Part shown: positions 22,928 through 34,027 of the stretch, in pieces | Numbering within the stretch: the stretch's first letter is position 1 | Layout of the letters: each line of letters begins with the position of its first letter | NCBI GenBank assembly: GCA_015183035.1 | Contig: JACZZP010000018.1 | Coordinates: 1,426,001 to 1,490,000 of the forward strand | Length of the DNA stretch: 64,000 nt | Direction of reading: 5' to 3' | DNA from: Meloidogyne chitwoodi | Lineage: Eukaryota > Nematoda > Chromadorea > Rhabditida > Meloidogynidae | Translations under genes and position numbers: made by a program | Notes under the pieces: model-generated | Seen by the model: the letters and a program-made list of their open reading frames with translations, nothing else | What the model was told of the DNA's origin: nothing | Database searches by the model: none

Positions 22928-24846
22928 TGCTTTTTATAATATTTAGATATTGCTAAAAAAATAAAAAATCAATAAAAAAGAACGTACAAAATAAAAAAAG
23001 AAACAAAATGGGACAAAATGCCAGCTTTTTGTTAAAAATGTGAATTTTAAACTTAAATAAAGTAAAAAAAAAGAAATTAGAAAATGATTGCTTAAATTTA
23101 TCCAAGTTTTCAGAAAAATCAACATTTCAGAAGCGAAAAAGACAATCAATAAAATCGTAAACTTTAAAAAATTTGTCACGTTCTTTCTTTAATAAAGGTC
23201 GGTTCAGAACCGATGTTTAATAAAGTCGTTTCAAAGTCACCGCTTCACTAATAACATTTTTTTAGTTTCTTTCAACCATGCAATAAACTTTCTGATAAAT
23301 CACTTTCTTCTCCCTCATAACGCTGAGCGGTCGGAAAAAATTTTGTATAATACGTAGCATTGTTAAATAAATATTCTAAAAAAATTATAAAAGCCAATAA
23401 ATTAGCTCTAAACAACTTCTTTATTTTTTAAAAAAAGAAAAATCAAAAAAAAAACAAAATTTTCCAAAGAATAATCTTTATTATGAATTTCAATTATTTA
23501 AATTATTTTTTAATTTAATTTTTTAAAAATTTAATTTTTGGTCATCTAATTAATCGAAAAAAGAATTTCACGTGAATTTAAAAGAGGTTAATTGGCAATT
23601 TTATTTATCAAAAATTGAGGGATTGAAAATCGTTAACTCGTGCCAATATTTATAAATAATTAATTACCTCGTGCCTCAACTCATATATTTGTCAATAATT
23701 AATACATTAAAATTAAAAAAGAGAAAATTAAAATAAGAAAAAAGTAAAGGGACGTTTCAGTGCTATCTGTTTAGTGTCAAAATTTTTACCCAGCATTATT
23801 TTTTAATTTTCCAACTTTAAAAACAATTTCTATTTGTTATTTGAAATGTGATGATAGATTTCGACAGTGGCTGTTTTTGACAGTAAAATAAAACTAACAA
23901 TCTTATTTAAGAGTTTTTAGGGGCAATGTACGGGCTTAGGGATTGCATAATAAATATATCCGGATGTCTTGCAACAAAAAAAAACGGTTCTTAAGTATCC
24001 GGATTTAGGCAGACAGTTAGAAAACGAGAAATAGTTCATTGTCGAAACTGTTTCTATTATTTGAAAGCCATTAAAGTGTAGATTCCTTTATTATTTATCT
24101 AATCATAAAAAGATAAAAAGAAGTTAAGTGATATTTCAAAATTTAATGGAGTACAGCTTTATAAAAACAAAAATAATATCAGATCAATTCAGTCAAAAAA
24201 TAACAATACCAAAAACAATTGAATGAATTTTTTATAAATATTTTAAAGAGCAAAAATAGCCAGACACTCAAAAGTGGAACTCAATCGTCCATACGTTAGA
24301 GACAAATATTTACATTGAAAAGTTGTTTACATTTATCTTTTAATTGGTTTTTGATTTTTAAGACGTATAATATGGGTGATATTTTATAAGGAAATATTTA
24401 ATATAAAAGCAGGGCGATTTAGGGGATAATATTCATTCATTCCATAAATCAAATATCTTTTTATATAAAAACTCCATTAAAATTTACTTTTTTAGTATTA
24501 ATCCATTTTAAGTTCGCTAAAAATTTTAATTTGTCATTGAGTGATAAAGCCGACATTTTGCCAATTAACAAATTGGCAAAAAGAAAAATTGGTTAAAATT
24601 AATCTTTTTTTTTTTGACAAATTAGATACGGAATCCAGCAAAATTGATGCGGGATTGGATACCTCGGTTTTAATTTCACAAAAATCAGGCTTTCTGTATT
24701 CAATAATTATTACATACTATCCCCAACATTCTACTGTCTCTCATAAATAAGCAAGTCGTAAAAACGCTGAAATTGAAATTTGGGTCATTAGAATACCATA
24801 GTGGTTTTTTTAATATTTAAATCCCAAAAATATTTAACAGGAAAAA
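22928..24846. other. Intergenic between RPL18 and family member B
   Basis: RPL18 promoter region followed by AT-rich sequence with no supported gene. It holds short palindromes such as GGTCGGTTCAGAACCGATG at 23198 and TTGCCAATT-AAC-AAATTGGCAA at 24558. Confidence 0.5.
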
Positions 24847-25986
24847 ATGAAAATATTTTCCCAAAAAATGTTCAATTTATTAATTTTTCAATGCGTTTTA
24901 ATTTTGTTTTTTGCTAATTTGGTGAAATGTGCAGGAAGTGATGATGAAGACGGATATAAATCTGATAATGAAAGAGAAAACAAATTATTTAAAGAAATAG
25001 AAAAAGAAACAGAAAAGGTTAAAAATAATGAGAATGTAAAGGAAATAGCACTTCCATTTCTTGAATCTTTAAGTACAAGAAAATTAATGCTAATTGCAGG
25101 AAATTTGATCAAAATAAAGAATTTAAATTTACATCTTTTTAATATTCTTCGCAATCCTAATAATTTGAAAATTTTTAAAAAAGAATTTGAAAATTATTTA
25201 GAAAAGAATCAATTAGCATCTAATGTTGTTGAAGAAAATTTTAACGTTTGTTTTTTTTTTTAATTGAACATTATACCAAAAAATTAATTTAAAAAATAAA
25301 AATTAGTCTTCGGGAATTGGTACACCCCAAATATCGCCGCACGGGAAAGTTTTTGGAACAATAGAGGAGATATAAATGCCTATTAACCAAGATACAAGCA
25401 TTTGAAAATAAAAAAACAATAGGGGGGACCAAGCTAATTTTAGGTGATTACCAAGGCTGCTCTCCAAATAAATTATTAAAATTCCAACATTTTTAGTCAA
25501 TTCCTCACATAATTCTTCACTTTTTTCCTTTCTTAAAAATTTTAATTATATATAAATAATTTTGTCAGTTAAAAAAAATAGTTTAAAATTTTAAAGGAAA
25601 TGGGTAAATGTTTGGATCATTTGGAAAAAAGTAATTTTTCAACAATATTCGAAAAACATGAAAAATGTAAAATAAGATCTGAATTTTTCCAAGAGTTTAT
25701 ATATAATAAAAGACTTAATAAAGAAATAAAACTTAGATGTAAAACTTTAAAAGATATGTTAGTAAAATATAGAATTTCTGAGGAACCTGAGAAAATGGAT
25801 GGAAATCAACAATTTATACAAACATTATTGAATAACTGGAACGACGAAATTGACGAAAAAGAAAAAAAGGAAAAAAAAGAAATAGAAAATTTAAGAAATT
25901 CGTTTTCTAGACGTCTTAACAGTATCTTTACAGGAAGTTCATCATCAAACCATCTTGATACTGCTCTTAACGGTTTTGGTGGATAA
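24847..25986 (+). CDS. Secreted coiled-coil family, member B (diverged)
   Basis: Exons 24847-25245 and 25597-25986 give about 262 aa. A signal peptide spans about residues 1-27 (hydrophobic NLLIFQCVLILFFANLVKC). The FQCVLILFFANLVK segment aligns with the IIQCLLVLLAINLVK of the array members. A Lys/Glu-rich helical body follows, and exon 2 starts with GKCLDHLEKSNF, aligning with KLNSSLKKLDENKF of the others. The last residues are Ser/Gly-rich. The gene lacks the long repeated flanks of the array. Intron sequence 25303-25500 resembles other repeats of the region. Confidence 0.72.
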
Positions 25987-26585
25987 AACAAAAATTAAGA
26001 AAAAAGAAAGAAGAAAAGAAATCAACGAAAGGATTAAAAAAAAGAAAATTCAGTTTAATTCAATGAGACTAAATGCCAAATGACAAAATGTACCAAATGA
26101 CAAAAAACTGTTAAAAACTCATAAATGAGTTTTTGGTACTTTTGAGTCTTGTCACATTTTTATTTAAAATTTTGTCATTTTGTGAAATTTTTTCATTCCG
26201 ATTATTTTGTCATTTGGGCATTTTGTCTTATCACATTTATCCAATATTATCTAAAAATCCCCTTATAACACTAAACAAACACACAAACCCCTGCATTGTA
26301 GCATAACTGAAAATTTATTATTTTTCGACTAAAATTCCCAATTTATACCTTTTTATAACAAACACCGATAATTTATTATCAATAACTTTTTAGTATTTCT
26401 TTTAGCTTTTTAAAATTATAAATATATACTCTTTTCATTTATTTAAAGATCGAAACTTTTCAATTCTCTTCTGACGAACCCACACTGCTAGTTTTTCATC
26501 CAATTAAAGAAAACTGTCCAAAATTAACAAACGTTTCGAGAACAATGATTGACCAATAACAGTCCTCAAATATTCAATTGTTAAA
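25987..26585. repeat. Palindromic AT-rich repeat region
   Basis: At 26070-26240 there are repeated ATGACAAAATG and CATTTTGTC units in inverted arrangement, similar to 6690-6840. It is probably a degraded inverted-repeat element. No coding sequence is supported. Confidence 0.5.
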
Positions 26586-26740
26586 ATAGAATGTTTTTTG
26601 GGTGTTCAATAATTTCCAGTTTTCTATCTATAGAATAAGATTTGCGTTTTCTTGTCGAACATTCGCCTACAACAATGCTTGAACACTCTCCAACAACATC
26701 AATTTCCGAACCTAAAGTCGATCCATATACTAAAATGCTA
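26586..26740 (-). pseudogene. Possible transposase DNA-binding fragment
   Basis: Minus-strand open frame with TRKRKSYSIDRKLEII, which resembles the RRKSY-F-LKLE-I start of Brinker/pogo-type helix-turn-helix domains found in transposases, then a stop. Short and isolated, so a low-confidence remnant. Confidence 0.3.
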
Positions 26741-26805
26741 AATCAAAAATAATAAAATATGTAGATACTATTTTTAAAAATTTTGAGCGTTTTATGGTAA
26801 TTTGC

Positions 26806-26862
26806 GCTTGTATTAGAACGTGCGCTTCTAATAGAACGTGCGCTTGTAATAGAGAAAATACG
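26806..26862. repeat. Three-copy 18-bp tandem repeat
   Basis: Three near-identical units of GCGCTTCTAATAGAACGT, unusual here for repeated GCGC in AT-rich surroundings. Confidence 0.85.
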
Positions 26863-27529
26863 GTAAGATATTTTTGGGAAAATTTTTGTCAATTTGACAA
26901 TTTTTGAGAAAATATTTCAAAATGTCAACATGCACAACATGTTCTCTCTTTCAATATTTTTTCATTTAGGCAATCCCGGTTAAATTTAAATAAATTTATT
27001 TAATAAATACATAAAAAATCAATTAATTTAATTTTTAAAAGAAGACAGGGCATAATTTAAATATTTTTTAAGAGAAAGAAAGGGCATTATTCAAAGGCAG
27101 TCCAAGAGAATAAATTTTTCTTTAACACATGTTTAATGTCAAATGATTTGTTGCCTTAATTCAAATCACATTGGTTAAATCAGAGAAGAGATTTTTGAAA
27201 AGAGAATTAGAGAAAAAGAGGTTAGAGAGGAGAGAATAAATAATGTAAGAGAAGAAATTAACATAAAAAAGAAATAATTGGGAGAAGGGTGTTTTAGAGT
27301 CTGAGATGTAAAATTAAAAAATTAAAACTTTAAGACCAATAATTTTTCTATTTGATACTTTACTTCGAAGAGTATTTTTTCAAATTTATGAATTCTCCAA
27401 ATTTTTTATCCGTGGCCCGTTAATATCCACAATCTCAAAACATTTTTAAAAATATTTAATAAATACTCTAATATTCTTCTATATGTCTTTTATAGAAGGG
27501 AAGAGTTTATTTAATTTTCTTATATGCGT

Positions 27530-27600
27530 ACGTGTCTTTTCTCCTTCAAAATGAGTCCATATAAATTAAAATGGAAATTATGGGAAAGTCAAACATCTTT
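27530..27600 (+). promoter_or_regulatory. Conserved upstream block of the array genes
   Basis: A block containing GCGTACGTGTCTTTTCTCC and AATGAGTCCATATAAATT lies 100-170 bp upstream of the member C start codon. Equivalent blocks precede E (39970-40040), F (46372-46445) and G (57055-57125), and a degraded one precedes D (35495-35545). It may carry the shared promoter or simply be part of the duplicated unit. Confidence 0.55.
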
Positions 27601-28484
27601 AAATTTTAAAAATTAAACATTCTTACCAATTATATTAAATTAAAATTTTTTTTATTAAATTACAGTGGAAAACACAAGCTTTATTTTTTAGAAAAAAAGA
27701 AATGAAAAAATTGTTTCAAAAAATTGTATATTATTTTATTATTCAATGCTTATTAATTTTATTATCTATTAATTTGGTTAAATCAAGTAATGGAGAAAAT
27801 AATGTTTCTTTGAGTCAACTTTTTAAAGAAAATGATATTAAAACAAAAATAAAAGGAAATGGTTATCTAGGAGAAGAAAGAGAACTAAAAGGTACTATTT
27901 AAGAAATTTTTTTGAAAAACTTTATTTTTTGAAAAATTTATTTTTTATCCAATTAAACTCACTATAAGAAAAGTAGACCGGGGAAAATGCTAAAATAATT
28001 TAGAATTTGAAAATTATTTGATTTCCTAAAAATAAGGCAAATTCAAATAACTAGAAAAAATATTTTTTATATTGAAAGAAAAATAAAAGTTTAATTTAAA
28101 ATTAAATTTCTTCAAAATTTAGAGAAAAAAATTATACTTTTTTGAAAAGAAATTGGAATTCTTTCAGAGCAGATTTTAAAAAAATTTTTAATTCAAAATT
28201 AAAAAATATTTTTAATCATTTTGATAAAATTATTCTAACATTTTACAATTTTTAAAAATTATTTTGTGAGTGTTTTCAGTTAAATGAGATATTTTCTTAA
28301 AAGAATAATTTTACTCGGAGAGTTTTTAAGACAAAGAAGAATTATCTGAAAAAAAGGGAAAGAATTCTCCGGGGCAGATTAATTCAGAGAGAAATTCTCA
28401 GGGAAGAATAATTCTTTTTTAGAACAAAAAAGATGAAAAAATTGTTTAAAAAATTGTATATTAAATTCTTATTAATTTTATTAG

Positions 28485-28778
28485 TAGGGTAGTGCAAAAC
28501 ATGCACGAACAAATTGTTATCTAACCATAACTGACCACTGTCTCTCCGAAGGTTTACTTAATCTCTCGTTTGTAAGAGTGTAAGAAAAGTAGTGGTCAGC
28601 AGAGAAAATATTTAAAATTCCTTTTGTACAATTTCTTTTCATTTTACAAATTTTTCTCTACTGACCACTAATTTTCTACGTCTCTTACAAACGAGTGATA
28701 TGTAAAGTTAAATTCGGAGAGACAGTGGTCAGTTATGGTTAGATAACAATTTGTTCGTGCATGTTTTGCACTACCCTA
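28485..28778. mobile_element. hAT-like MITE inside a duplicated signal-peptide exon
   Basis: 294 bp with inverted ends of about 66 bp starting TAGGGTAGTGCAAAAC, flanked by exact 8-bp duplications TTTATTAG (28477-28484 and 28779-28786). Its first codons introduce an immediate stop in the signal peptide. Confidence 0.93.
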
Positions 28779-29723
28779 TTTATTAGCTATTAATTTGGTT
28801 AAATCAAAGGAAGATTCAAATACTGAAGGAAACATAATTGTTGAAAGTCAAAATGAAGGACAAAAATATGTTTCTTTTGGTAAATTTCTTAACGAAGAAG
28901 AAAAAATAAAAGTAATAAATAATATTAAAAGAGAAGAAAATAAAGAAAATACTGAAGGTAAAATTAAAAGTCAACATTTTGAAAGCAAAAAAGAAGAAAA
29001 ACATGTTATTTGGAGTGATCATTTAATTAATAATGAAGATAAAAAAGGTATTATTTTTATTTTAAAAAATATTTAATAAATCTAATTCTTCATTTATTTA
29101 AACTCACCAACTTCGAAACAAAAAATATCAAAAATCGAAATTTTGAAACATTTTTATTTAAAAATCATAATAAAATTTTTAAATAGAAAAAAATAAAAGA
29201 TTTAGAATTGTGAAATTAATTGTAAAAATATAACAAAATTTGTTTTTCCCTTTTTTCACATTTTCCAAAATTTAGGAAGAAAAAGAGACAATTTTTTGGC
29301 AAAATTAAATCTTTAAACAGGCTTCTCCCCAACACATCAATTCCTAATTCATCGCTTGCCAATTAGTCCAATTGCCAATTGGTCAAAACTCAAAAAAGTG
29401 GTCACACACAAACTTGTCTCTATTTTGAGTGTTTTATTACTTTTCCATTTTAGGGATTGGACCAATTGGCAAATTTATGAATTGGGATTCGATGTGATGG
29501 GATGATCCGTTTAAATATTCCTTACAAACATGGATGGGAAAGTTCCGAAATTTTCAGGTTCCAGTTGCAGATTTTGTTTTTTTAATTTTGCAGTTCCAAT
29601 TTTGGAACTGTTGTAGGAAAAATAATATATTTTAAGAACTTATTCTGGACAGTTCCAAACTAGTTCCAACAATTTGGTAGTTTCAGTTTTATAATTGGAA
29701 CTTTTCCATTACTACTTACAAAT

Positions 29724-30437
29724 CAGGGATGGGCAGCTTTCGTATTTCGTCTTTTGTATTTCGTATTATTTCGTATTTTTAGACCAATTTTATTTCGTAT
29801 TTTTGGACGAAATACGAAATTTTTGAAATTAAGAATTTTTTAAAATTTTGGGTAATAGTTACGTTCAAGCCCCCTATTTTTTCTTTCTCCCAAATTTCCC
29901 TTATTTTTTTCATAACTTTTTCTGTTTTTGCTTCTCTACAATTATATGTTGTACACCGCCACGTTCCATATCTTTGATTTTTTTTACCTTTTATAGTTGT
30001 TCGACCTCCACATTTATGGTAAGTTCGTTTTCCATGAAAAAGTCCAAGTTCTTCGAGCCATGCATCAAAATCATTGTTGTTCAAAAATAGTTTTTTATGT
30101 AGATCAAAAGATGTGAAATTTTTAAGTTGCTCCATATTAATAATTTGAGAATATGAGGCTTCTCACATTTTTCAAATTATATACCAAAAAATTAATCCTT
30201 TTTTACTTGCCAGAAGCAAAAACAGAAAAAGTTATGAAAAAAATAAGGAAAATTTGGGAGAAAGAAAAAATAGGGGGCTTGAACGTAACTATTACCAAAT
30301 TTGAAATAAAAAAATTTTTTTTTGGGTAATTTCGTAATTTCTTTACTTTCGTAATTTCGTATTATTTCGTGTTTTTGAGCCATTTTTATTTCGTATTTCG
30401 TCTTTCGTATTTTATTTTCTGATTTTGCCCATCCCTG
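29724..30437. mobile_element. hAT-like element with CAGGGATGGGCA ends
   Basis: Ends CAGGGATGGGCA and TTGCCCATCCCTG, with exact 8-bp duplications TTACAAAT (29716-29723, 30438-30445). Internal arms are runs of TATTTCGTATT. A Merlin-like element has inserted into it. Confidence 0.93.
29851..30296 (-). mobile_element. Merlin-like element nested in the hAT element
   Basis: Inverted ends of about 85 bp beginning GGTAATAGTTACGTTCAAGC. The minus strand from 30135 encodes an N-terminal transposase fragment, FDAWLEELGLFHGKRTYHKC and WRCTTYNCREAK, the zinc-binding C-x2-C / C-x-C-type start of Merlin/ISXO2 transposases. The catalytic domain is missing and the frame runs into the terminal repeat. Flanks match only partly (AAATTTTG / AAATTTGA). 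Confidence 0.85.
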
Positions 30438-31021
30438 TTACAAATCCTTATATTCACTCAACCAACTAATTTTAAGTAGGGATGTACGGGATCGGGATCC
30501 CGCTCGGGATCGGTCGGGTCCAAATTTGACAAAAATAAAATTTTGAAAACATTACTTTTTTTAAAAATGTTTTTCTAAATTTATTTAAATAAATTAAAAA
30601 AAAAATTATTTAAGAAAAAGAAAGAAAGCAGAAAATTGATGAGACGTTTGTTAAAGCAACCAAAAAAGCGAAATTAGAAAAACTTTTCAGAGAAATAAAT
30701 TTGAAAGAAAATGAAATATTTTTTGAAGAACTAAAAGAAATTAAAAAATTAAATCCAAAAATTATAAATTTCTTAAAAAATAATAAAGCATTTGAAATGT
30801 TAAAAAATATGGTTAAACAAAATGAATTGAACGGAAATTTAGAGGTAAATTTATTATTAAAGGAATTTTAGTTAATCTTCGCTAGAGATTGGTCAAATTC
30901 AAATTTTGTCAAAATTTTTAAAATATTTGATTAAATTTTTAAATTATTTACATTTGGAATTCGACAGACTTTTTTTTAGTAAAATTCGAATTTTATAAAT
31001 TTAGTTGCTAGTACCGTTTAT

Positions 31022-31558
31022 GGTACTTACGTATTATCCCTAAGCACTTTTGCGGACTTTTTTTGCGGACAAATTTATATATAAATAGGCAATTTGAATA
31101 ATAAAAAAGTACAGTCTATTATTTTATATTCATTAAATGTTATTTATTTTTAATTTAGTATTTTATGTAGTCATTCTATCATTTTTTATTTAATTTTTTA
31201 GTCTATTTTTATTTTTAATGAAAATTTGGGATTTGCCAACAACTGAAAAAGATGCCATCGAATTCTTACAAGATCGTGGTCTTCTAACAAAACTGTCGCA
31301 ACGGACATGAAATGAAGTTTATCACGCACAACTCCAATTTGGGAATGTAAAAGATGTCGTCAACAACAAGTGTTCGCAGTGGTAACTGGTTCATTAATTC
31401 GAAACTTTCATTTTTTGAACGTTTTTGAATAAATTATGCTTGCTTGGGAGGAAATTTTGGGCATTGGAATGATTTTTTAAGTAGTTGTCTATTTATATAT
31501 AAATTTGTCCGCAAAAAAAAAAGTCCGCAAAAGTGCTTAGGGATAATACGTAAGTACC
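31022..31558 (+). mobile_element. Merlin-like element with decayed transposase
   Basis: Inverted ends of about 65 bp starting GGTACTTACGTATTATCCC, each followed by GTTTAT or preceded by it. The interior around 31218-31380 encodes MKIWDLPTTEKDAIEFLQDR then GLLTK and, after frameshifts, IWECKRCRQQ, a Merlin/ISXO2 N-terminal region. Confidence 0.85.
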
Positions 31559-31797
31559 GTTTATGAGTCCAAAAACAAATTTTTTTTATTAATCATGGAT
31601 TTCCCATTTTTCATCAGAATCAAGAGTAAATTATGATGTATAACAGTAGTGCATTTATTTTAATTTCAATATTCGTATCCGGATATATCCGTGTAGTCTA
31701 TATCCTATCCGTTTCTCAAACTTGTATATCTGTATGCTGGTATATCCCTTCCTTCCAATGGTCTAAACAAACGGTGGGTTTAGAGAGGCTATTTTAG

Positions 31798-31929
31798 CAG
31801 GGATGGGCAAGTTTCGGAAGTTTCGGATTGTTCGGGTTTTTTAGACATTTTTATTTCTGATATCGTATTTCTGTTTTTATTTTTTTACATTTTATTTCGG
31901 ATTTTATTTTCCAATTTTGCCCATCCCTG
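31798..31929. mobile_element. Short hAT-like MITE, CAGGGATGGGCA family
   Basis: 132 bp with the same ends as the element at 29724-30437 and exact 8-bp duplications TATTTTAG on both sides. Confidence 0.93.
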
Positions 31930-32159
31930 TATTTTAGTTATAAAAAATCTTAAACTTTGAGACGTAGATTTTTGAAAAATATTTCAAAACCCACAGACAT
32001 TCGCAACTGTAGCCTAACACATTAACCACTCAACCATAAATACACCAATGGGAAAACTAAATAAATTATAAATAATTTCTTCCCTTTTTTTATTTTTTTC
32101 TTCTCCTATGTGCAAGACAGAAAGAAGTTAGGGATAATTAGAGAGGAGAAAAATATATC

Positions 32160-32425
32160 TTAGAACTAGTTCCGGAACTAGTTCTAATCCAGTTCCAGGC
32201 ATCAGCCAGTTCCATAGTTCCAGTTCCGGAACTATGGAACTACCAAATTTATGGAACTTATTTGGAACTGGAACTATGGAACTGGTTGATTATTGGAACT
32301 GGAACTTGTTCCAGAACTAGTTCCTCACCCCACAATAGTTCCGGAACTATGGAACTATGAAAATTCAAAAACAAGTTCTGGAACTGTAACTAGTTCCATG
32401 GAAATTTTGGAACTTTCCCATCACT
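32160..32425. repeat. GGAACTGGAACTA-type degenerate repeat
   Basis: Many direct and inverted copies of GGAACTAGTTCC, AGTTCCGGAACT and GGAACTGG. A related stretch is at 29540-29705, so the two bracket the hAT/Merlin cluster in the member C intron. Confidence 0.8.
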
Positions 32426-32889
32426 GGTGGTAAGGTGAATTGAGATTTTATTTTAGAAGAAATGTAACACTGAAGAGAGGTTGAAAATTTTAAGTTAGAA
32501 AATTAAATATTTAAAAATTAAATATTTAGAGAAAAATTAAATTTCAGAAATTGGGTTCAAGTCTAAAAAACTTAGAGGAAAACAAATTCAATATTTTATT
32601 AGAATTGAAAGATTTATGTGTTGACATTAATGAAAAATGTAAAGAATGTAAAGAGGTTAACGTTTATTTAAAAAAAATAGGTATTAAATTTGTAAAAAAA
32701 GCGGAGACTGAAATGACAAAATTAGAAGAAGAAAATATAAAAAAGGAAATTGAGGAAATTTTTAGAAGAATTGAAAAATAAACATTTTATGATTTTTAAT
32801 CGTACACATAATAGTCCTAATTTTTATCACAAAAAACGAGTAAGTCCTGCACATTAGAAGGAACATCAAGCTAAAAATATTAAAACATA

Positions 32890-33800
32890 CCAAACAATTT
32901 GAGTAAAATATAAAAAAAGTAAATGTTCAAAAACTAAAAAACCTCAAAATTTAACAAAATTTGAAAACCCAAAAATATGTATTCTTTCAGATAAAAAGGC
33001 ATGACAGTTTATTTTTCATTAAAACACATTTTAGATGCCTTTCTATTAGAGAGTGCCTGTTTATTAGAGAGGATTCCTCTGTTAAAACTCTTCCGTTATT
33101 CCATCCCTTTTATTTAAATCCCTCAGAATTATAATCCACCAAAACAAACATAAAATACGAATTATAATTAGAGAGACTCAAATGGGAGAATAATAGAGTA
33201 CCCATTATATTTCAATAGAGAGAGAAGCTATTAGAACTCTGAGGAAAGGTCTCGGTCGCGTTTCTTGTTTTGGGTCATTGTCGATAATTTTATATTTTAA
33301 ATTCCCATTTCCGTTTTTTTAAATTCCGGGCTCTACTATTATATGTTGTTGAATGTCTTTTTATTAGAGAGAATACTTTTTATTCATTATATATTTTAAT
33401 CCTTTTTTAACTAAAATTTATTTGAAAGTCACTACTCTTTAAATGTAAAAACAACCAAACAATTATTCAATTCATGTAAATATATTACCTAATTTTTATT
33501 TATCATGAAAAGTTGAAATTTGAATAGAAAAATTAAAAAATCACACATAAAAAATCCGAATATTTTTTGAGAAAATTTTAGAGAATAATTGTTCAAATTT
33601 CAACTTGCTGTTCAAAATTTTTAGTGTAATTTTTAAATTTATTTTTATTAGTCAAAATATAACCATCAACTTTTATTATTTAACAAAATTCAATTTTATT
33701 AAAACAATTATTTATCAAATTTATTTAAATATTTTTATTTTTTTAATTTATTTCATTTGTATAAAGTTTTTTTGGGAAAATTGTATTTTTAAATGAATTT
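32890..33800 (+). repeat. Conserved downstream block of the array units
   Basis: Starts with TTTGAGTAAAATATAA and contains GCCTTTCTATTAGAGAGTGC and GAGAGACTCAAATGGGAG. Equivalent sequence follows D (37545-37980), E (43500-44450), F (48725-49600) and, shortened, G (60422-61240). It shows that whole units, not just genes, were duplicated. Confidence 0.88.
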
Positions 33801-33819
33801 AATAAGGGCTGAGAATTTT

Positions 33820-34027
33820 TGTTGTATCCTCAAATAGGATACAATACTAGAATAATACAGAAGACGAGAAGTTAGCAAATGTTCTTTATTACAATAGGCA
33901 ATAACAATAAGAAGTGAAGGCAATAGAAAAATAATAGGAATAGAATACTGGGACTTGACTGACTGAATACTAATACACCACGAATACTAAAGGCTTCGCC
34001 TTTTATACTATACCGCCACCCCCAACA
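33820..34027 (-). mobile_element. Solo LTR (208 bp)
   Basis: Ends TGTTG and CAACA, with 5-bp target duplications ATTTT on both sides. Read on the minus strand it has a TATA box (TATAGTATAAAAGG) followed by AATAAAGAAC, as expected of an LTR promoter and polyadenylation signal. No internal retroelement sequence is adjacent, so it is a recombined solo LTR. Confidence 0.85.

Larger units (their letters stand above)
27702..32781 (+). pseudogene. Secreted coiled-coil family, member C (damaged)
   Basis: Exon 1 27702-27891 encodes signal peptide MKKLFQKIVYYFIIQC..NLVKS. A second copy of exon 1 (28433-29047) is split by a hAT-like element at 28485-28778. The middle exon 30615-30844 has the family module EIKKLNPKIINFLKNN-FEMLKNMVK. 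The last exon 32548-32781 has KLGSSLKNLEENKFNIL, C-rich DINEKCKECKEV and ETEMTKLEEEN. The last exon ends early in a T run (about 32757-32762): in the other frame the sequence continues with a tail like the NIPRFHKQVIP of member G, so a one-base indel seems likely. Introns are swollen by transposons. It may still be expressed in truncated form from the 27702 exon. Confidence 0.7.

Noticed and set aside
25303..25500. Minus-strand 65-aa hydrophobic frame inside the member B intron
   Set aside because: Its sequence resembles repeat material at 38580-38780; no splice partners or start context.
30192..30383. Open frame similar to the one at 29848-30090
   Set aside because: It is only the second terminal inverted repeat of the nested Merlin-like element read through.
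29540..32425. GGAACTGGAACT repeats considered as a CRISPR-like or minisatellite array
   Set aside because: Units are degenerate, in both orientations and without regular spacers; nuclear eukaryotic DNA also makes CRISPR implausible.
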